Part shown: one piece after another, positions 62,061 through 64,000 of the stretch
Position numbering within the stretch: position 1 is the first letter of the stretch
Layout of the letters: the number at the start of each line of letters is the position of its first letter
Assembly (NCBI GenBank): GCA_044221555.1
Contig: JBGAOY010000005.1
Span: forward strand, 239,381-303,380
Source of the DNA: JAEUJM01 sp044221555
Lineage (GTDB): Bacteria > Actinomycetota > Acidimicrobiia > Acidimicrobiales > DATDAH01
DNA: 64,000 nt
Reading direction: 5' to 3'
Notes under the pieces: model-generated
The model's input: only the letters and a program-made list of their open reading frames with translations
The model's database searches: none
What the model was told of the DNA's origin: nothing
Translations under genes and position numbers: made by a program

Positions 62061-62415
62061 GAACCCCAACGGCAAAGGCGCGAAGAAGAGGGCGAGGGGG
62101 GCCTGCGTCCCGCCTTGCAGCGCCGCTCAGGCGGGCAGCGAGGCCGATTTGCCACCGTCCGCGTTCGGACCACCCGGCCGTCTCGAACTCGAGGCAATAG
62201 CACTCGGATTCCGGGGGCTATTGCCTCCGGTTCGTCAACCGCCCAACATCCCAACGCGGAGCGTGGCAATTCAGCCCCGCGATCCGCATGAACCGCGGGT
62301 GTCGGCCCTTGCTGATCACCGGGCACTCGAGGCCCGTCCCCTCGTAGCTGCCAGAGGGCACCACCATACGGGCCCCGGGAACCCCTCGCCCCGTTCTTCG
62401 CGCCTTTGGGGTTGA
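62061..62415. mobile_element. MITE-like element with terminal inverted repeats
   Basis: The left end (62063-62099) and right end (62380-62415) are imperfect inverted repeats of about 32 bases: AACCCC then AAAGGCGCGAAGAA then GGGCGAGGGG. The interior is less GC-rich and has no convincing gene. It begins a few bases after the aldolase stop. It could be a MITE or an IS remnant; no transposase is visible. Confidence 0.6.
62191..62227. other. hairpin inside the TIR element
   Basis: GAGGCAATAGC and GCTATTGCCTC form a perfect 11-bp stem around a 15-base loop, within the AT-richer interior. It may be an RNA structure or part of a mobile element end. Confidence 0.6.
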
Positions 62416-62558
62416 TGGTGCAACAGCGCGGAACCGGAGTCGGCGACGACGGTTCGCACGGGTAGGTTTCAGGCCGGTCGGACCGTCCAGAAGGGCAGGG
62501 TCAGAGCACCCCGGTTCGCAGCGATCGCCATCCGTCGTCTGCAGAATCGAGTGCTGCC
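62416..62558. other. intergenic remainder before the cupin gene
   Basis: 143 bases between the TIR element and the cupin start. I see no gene, clear promoter or repeat. Together with the element it makes a 504-base gap. Confidence 0.4.
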
Positions 62559-62930
62559 ATGTCCGAGACCCGACCCCCGTCGCCTGTGTTCCGTCGCGAC
62601 GACGCGTTCCGCGCCACGAAGAACGGCGTCGACATGTGGATCCACAGCGGCGTCGATGCGGCTGCGCCGGTGGCCGTTGCGTACCAGGAGACCGCCACCG
62701 GCCACGCCCAGGAGTTCCGGCACCACACCAGCGCCTTCGTCTTCTACGTGATCGAGGGCGAGGGTGAGTGGGTCATCGACGGGGTGCCCCACCCCGTGCA
62801 GGCCACCGACGTGGTCGTGGTGCCACCGGGTGCCGCCTTCTACTACCGGGGTGCCCTCAAGCAGGTCTGCATCACGGCGCCGGCGTGGGACGAGGCGAAC
62901 GAAGAGGTGATCCGCCAACTCGACCTCTGA
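62559..62930 (+). CDS. small cupin-domain protein
   Basis: 123 residues. A single double-stranded beta-helix domain with FVFYVIEGEGEWVIDG and ATDVVVVPPGAAFYYRG matching cupin motifs 1 and 2; metal His are reduced, with HH at about 54-55. It may bind a small sugar or organic acid. It could belong with the sugar-phosphate genes upstream, though the TIR element intervenes. Confidence 0.82.
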   Translation: MSETRPPSPVFRRDDAFRATKNGVDMWIHSGVDAAAPVAVAYQETATGHAQEFRHHTSAFVFYVIEGEGEWVIDGVPHPVQATDVVVVPPGAAFYYRGALKQVCITAPAWDEANEEVIRQLDL

Positions 62931-62960
62931 CCCGTTCGCTCCGCCGCCCACGGAGGCTCG

Positions 62961-63512
62961 TCAGGCGGTGCCGCGCAGGGAGGGGATGAGGCGCAGGCCG
63001 CTGCCCTCGGCATCGATGCGCTCCTGGTCCGCGGCGAGGTTCCGCGCCGAAGGCGCGGCGTAGGCGAAGCCCACCGCGGTGAAGGCGAGACCGAGCGGAT
63101 AGAGCCACCAGTCGTACACGAAGAAGCCGACGAACCCGAACAGCGCCGGCGTCTCGCCGAGCGCCATGCGAAGGAAGAACCGCGTCCGGTAGCTGCCGGC
63201 CAGGGTTGCGGGGCTCGTCAGGTCGAGCGGCCGACTGAGCATCCGTTGGGCGCCGAGGCAGCTGACGCCGACGAGCCCGACCAGCAGCGGCATCACGGCG
63301 AGCGGGTCGGAGACCGGTCCCGAGTAGAGGAACACCAGCATCAGGCCGAAGGCGAGCACGGCGAACACGAAGCTCAGGAACAGCTGGCGCAGCATCACCA
63401 AGTGGTCGACGCCGTCACCCGCTCGGCGCGCCGTGCGCGCCAGCATCCCCGGGACGCCGACCGCGCCGATGCTCCGCCACGAGATGCTCCAGCCGGGGTC
63501 CTCGTCGAGCAT
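62961..63512 (-). CDS. four-helix membrane protein, unknown
   Basis: About 183 residues from ATG 63512 (frame open to 63536). Helices around LFLSFVFAVLAFGLMLVFLY, LAVMPLLVGLVGVSCLG, ETPALFGFVGFFVYDWW and LGLAFTAVGFAYAA. No family recognised. Confidence 0.65.
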   Translation of the reverse strand: MLDEDPGWSISWRSIGAVGVPGMLARTARRAGDGVDHLVMLRQLFLSFVFAVLAFGLMLVFLYSGPVSDPLAVMPLLVGLVGVSCLGAQRMLSRPLDLTSPATLAGSYRTRFFLRMALGETPALFGFVGFFVYDWWLYPLGLAFTAVGFAYAAPSARNLAADQERIDAEGSGLRLIPSLRGTA

Positions 63513-63568
63513 CCCGCCAGCGTGGCACATCGTCACCGCGCCTCACCCGGAGGCGCGCCCGGCGGCGG

Positions 63569-64000
63569 TCAGAGCCAGCGCCGGAATTGGATGAAGTCCC
63601 GGCCGAACGCCCAGCGCCGCTGCATGCTCTCCGCCTCCCATCCGAGGTGGCGGTAGATCGCCTCAGCGGGCGATCCGGCGACGGCCCGCAGGGCCAGGCT
63701 GGTGCAGCCCCGCGCCCTGGCCTCGGCCTCGAAGCGGGCCAGCAGGTGCCGTCCGATGCCCTCGCCGCGCGCGTCCTCGGCCACCAGCAGATCGGCCACG
63801 TAGGCCAGGTCGGCCCAGGTCCAGCCCTCGAGCAGCCCGACCGCCCGCCCGTCTCGGCGAGCGGTGATCACGATCGTGTCCTCCGCGCCGACACCGCCGA
63901 GGTCCTCGATGTCTGCTCGCTCCCATGCGGGCGTGGACCACACCGCCACGTCGGGGTCGACCGACGTCGAGACCGTCAGCTCGAGCTCCAGGCCGCCACG
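63569..64000 (-). CDS. GNAT family N-acetyltransferase, partial
   Basis: The frame is open to the right window edge, so the N-terminus is missing. The acetyl-CoA site is LLVAEDARGEGIGRHLLARF, and the C-terminal YRHLGWEAESMQRRW is typical of GNAT enzymes. GTG 63949 is possible but the open frame upstream suggests the start lies beyond 64000. Confidence 0.8.
   Translation of the reverse strand, partial: RGGLELELTVSTSVDPDVAVWSTPAWERADIEDLGGVGAEDTIVITARRDGRAVGLLEGWTWADLAYVADLLVAEDARGEGIGRHLLARFEAEARARGCTSLALRAVAGSPAEAIYRHLGWEAESMQRRWAFGRDFIQFRRWL

Noticed and set aside
59787..62075. 762-codon minus-strand frame opposite the aldolase gene
   Set aside because: Composition (Gly/His/Val/Arg) and lack of motifs mark it as antisense shadow of a well-supported plus-strand gene.
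61910..62326. Minus-strand open frame in the TIR element
   Set aside because: Arg/Pro-rich with no recognisable domain, it crosses the aldolase 3' end and the left terminal repeat. Not convincing as a gene or transposase.

Overview
The window is very GC-rich DNA with strong third-codon GC bias. Its gene content points to an actinobacterium of the Acidimicrobiia/Iamia type: DUF2510 proteins, threonine/proline-rich secreted proteins, a GlpX close to the mycobacterial one, MurA with Asp in place of the catalytic Cys, and an acyl-CoA mutase with MeaB. The taxonomic reading is inference. I see no rRNA, tRNA, CRISPR array or intact insertion sequence. Gene density is high, and many same-strand neighbours overlap by 1-8 bases.

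Left part (1-16918): a truncated FtsX-type permease; a set of amine-catabolism genes (FAD amine oxidase-like protein, class III aminotransferase, PatD-type aminobutyraldehyde dehydrogenase, Lrp/AsnC regulator); two c-di-GMP proteins (CHASE-PAS-GGDEF, and GGDEF-EAL with a degenerate EAL); a membrane glycosyltransferase-like protein coupled to a two-module dCTP deaminase; and a single-chain fusion of electron transfer flavoprotein beta and alpha.

Central part (about 16987-41821): the most unusual region. A compact block (23799-29700) encodes a RING-like zinc protein, an E2-like protein with HPN and a candidate catalytic Cys, a membrane-anchored trypsin-like protease, a small ubiquitin-like protein, an E1-like ThiF enzyme and a JAMM/MPN deubiquitinase-like domain fused to a membrane anchor and a large external domain. 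Around it lie a mycosin-like subtilase fused to a VWA domain, two DUF2510 proteins, three paralogous membrane proteins with C-terminal FHA domains, several zinc-ribbon/single-TM proteins with external domains (NADase-type glycan-binding, SH3b, unknown), a DUF3152-like zincin, two M23 peptidases and a NagZ. No cGAS-like gene, EccC/FtsK ATPase or WXG100 substrate is present, so this is neither CBASS nor a complete type VII secretion system. I read it as a membrane-tethered ubiquitin-like conjugation and signalling apparatus facing the cell wall. A short motif (hydrophobic strand, Ser/Thr, acidic run) recurs in the cytosolic parts of at least five of its proteins and resembles a SUMO-interacting motif.

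Right part (41880-64000): an MBOAT acyltransferase, enoyl-CoA hydratase, MeaB GTPase, a TetR-controlled operon with a clear palindromic operator, a NifU-type scaffold, MurA, an MFS transporter with an N-terminal SRPBCC-like domain, an L,D-transpeptidase, an alpha/beta hydrolase, a J-domain protein, an isobutyryl-CoA-mutase-like large subunit, and a plus-strand sugar-phosphate operon (GlpX, LsrF, Rpe, class II aldolase/dehydrogenase). A 355-bp intergenic element with terminal inverted repeats, a cupin, a membrane protein and a truncated GNAT close the window. Two tandem arrays (11.8-12.1 and 53.7-53.8 kb) share a core and form a dispersed repeat family.
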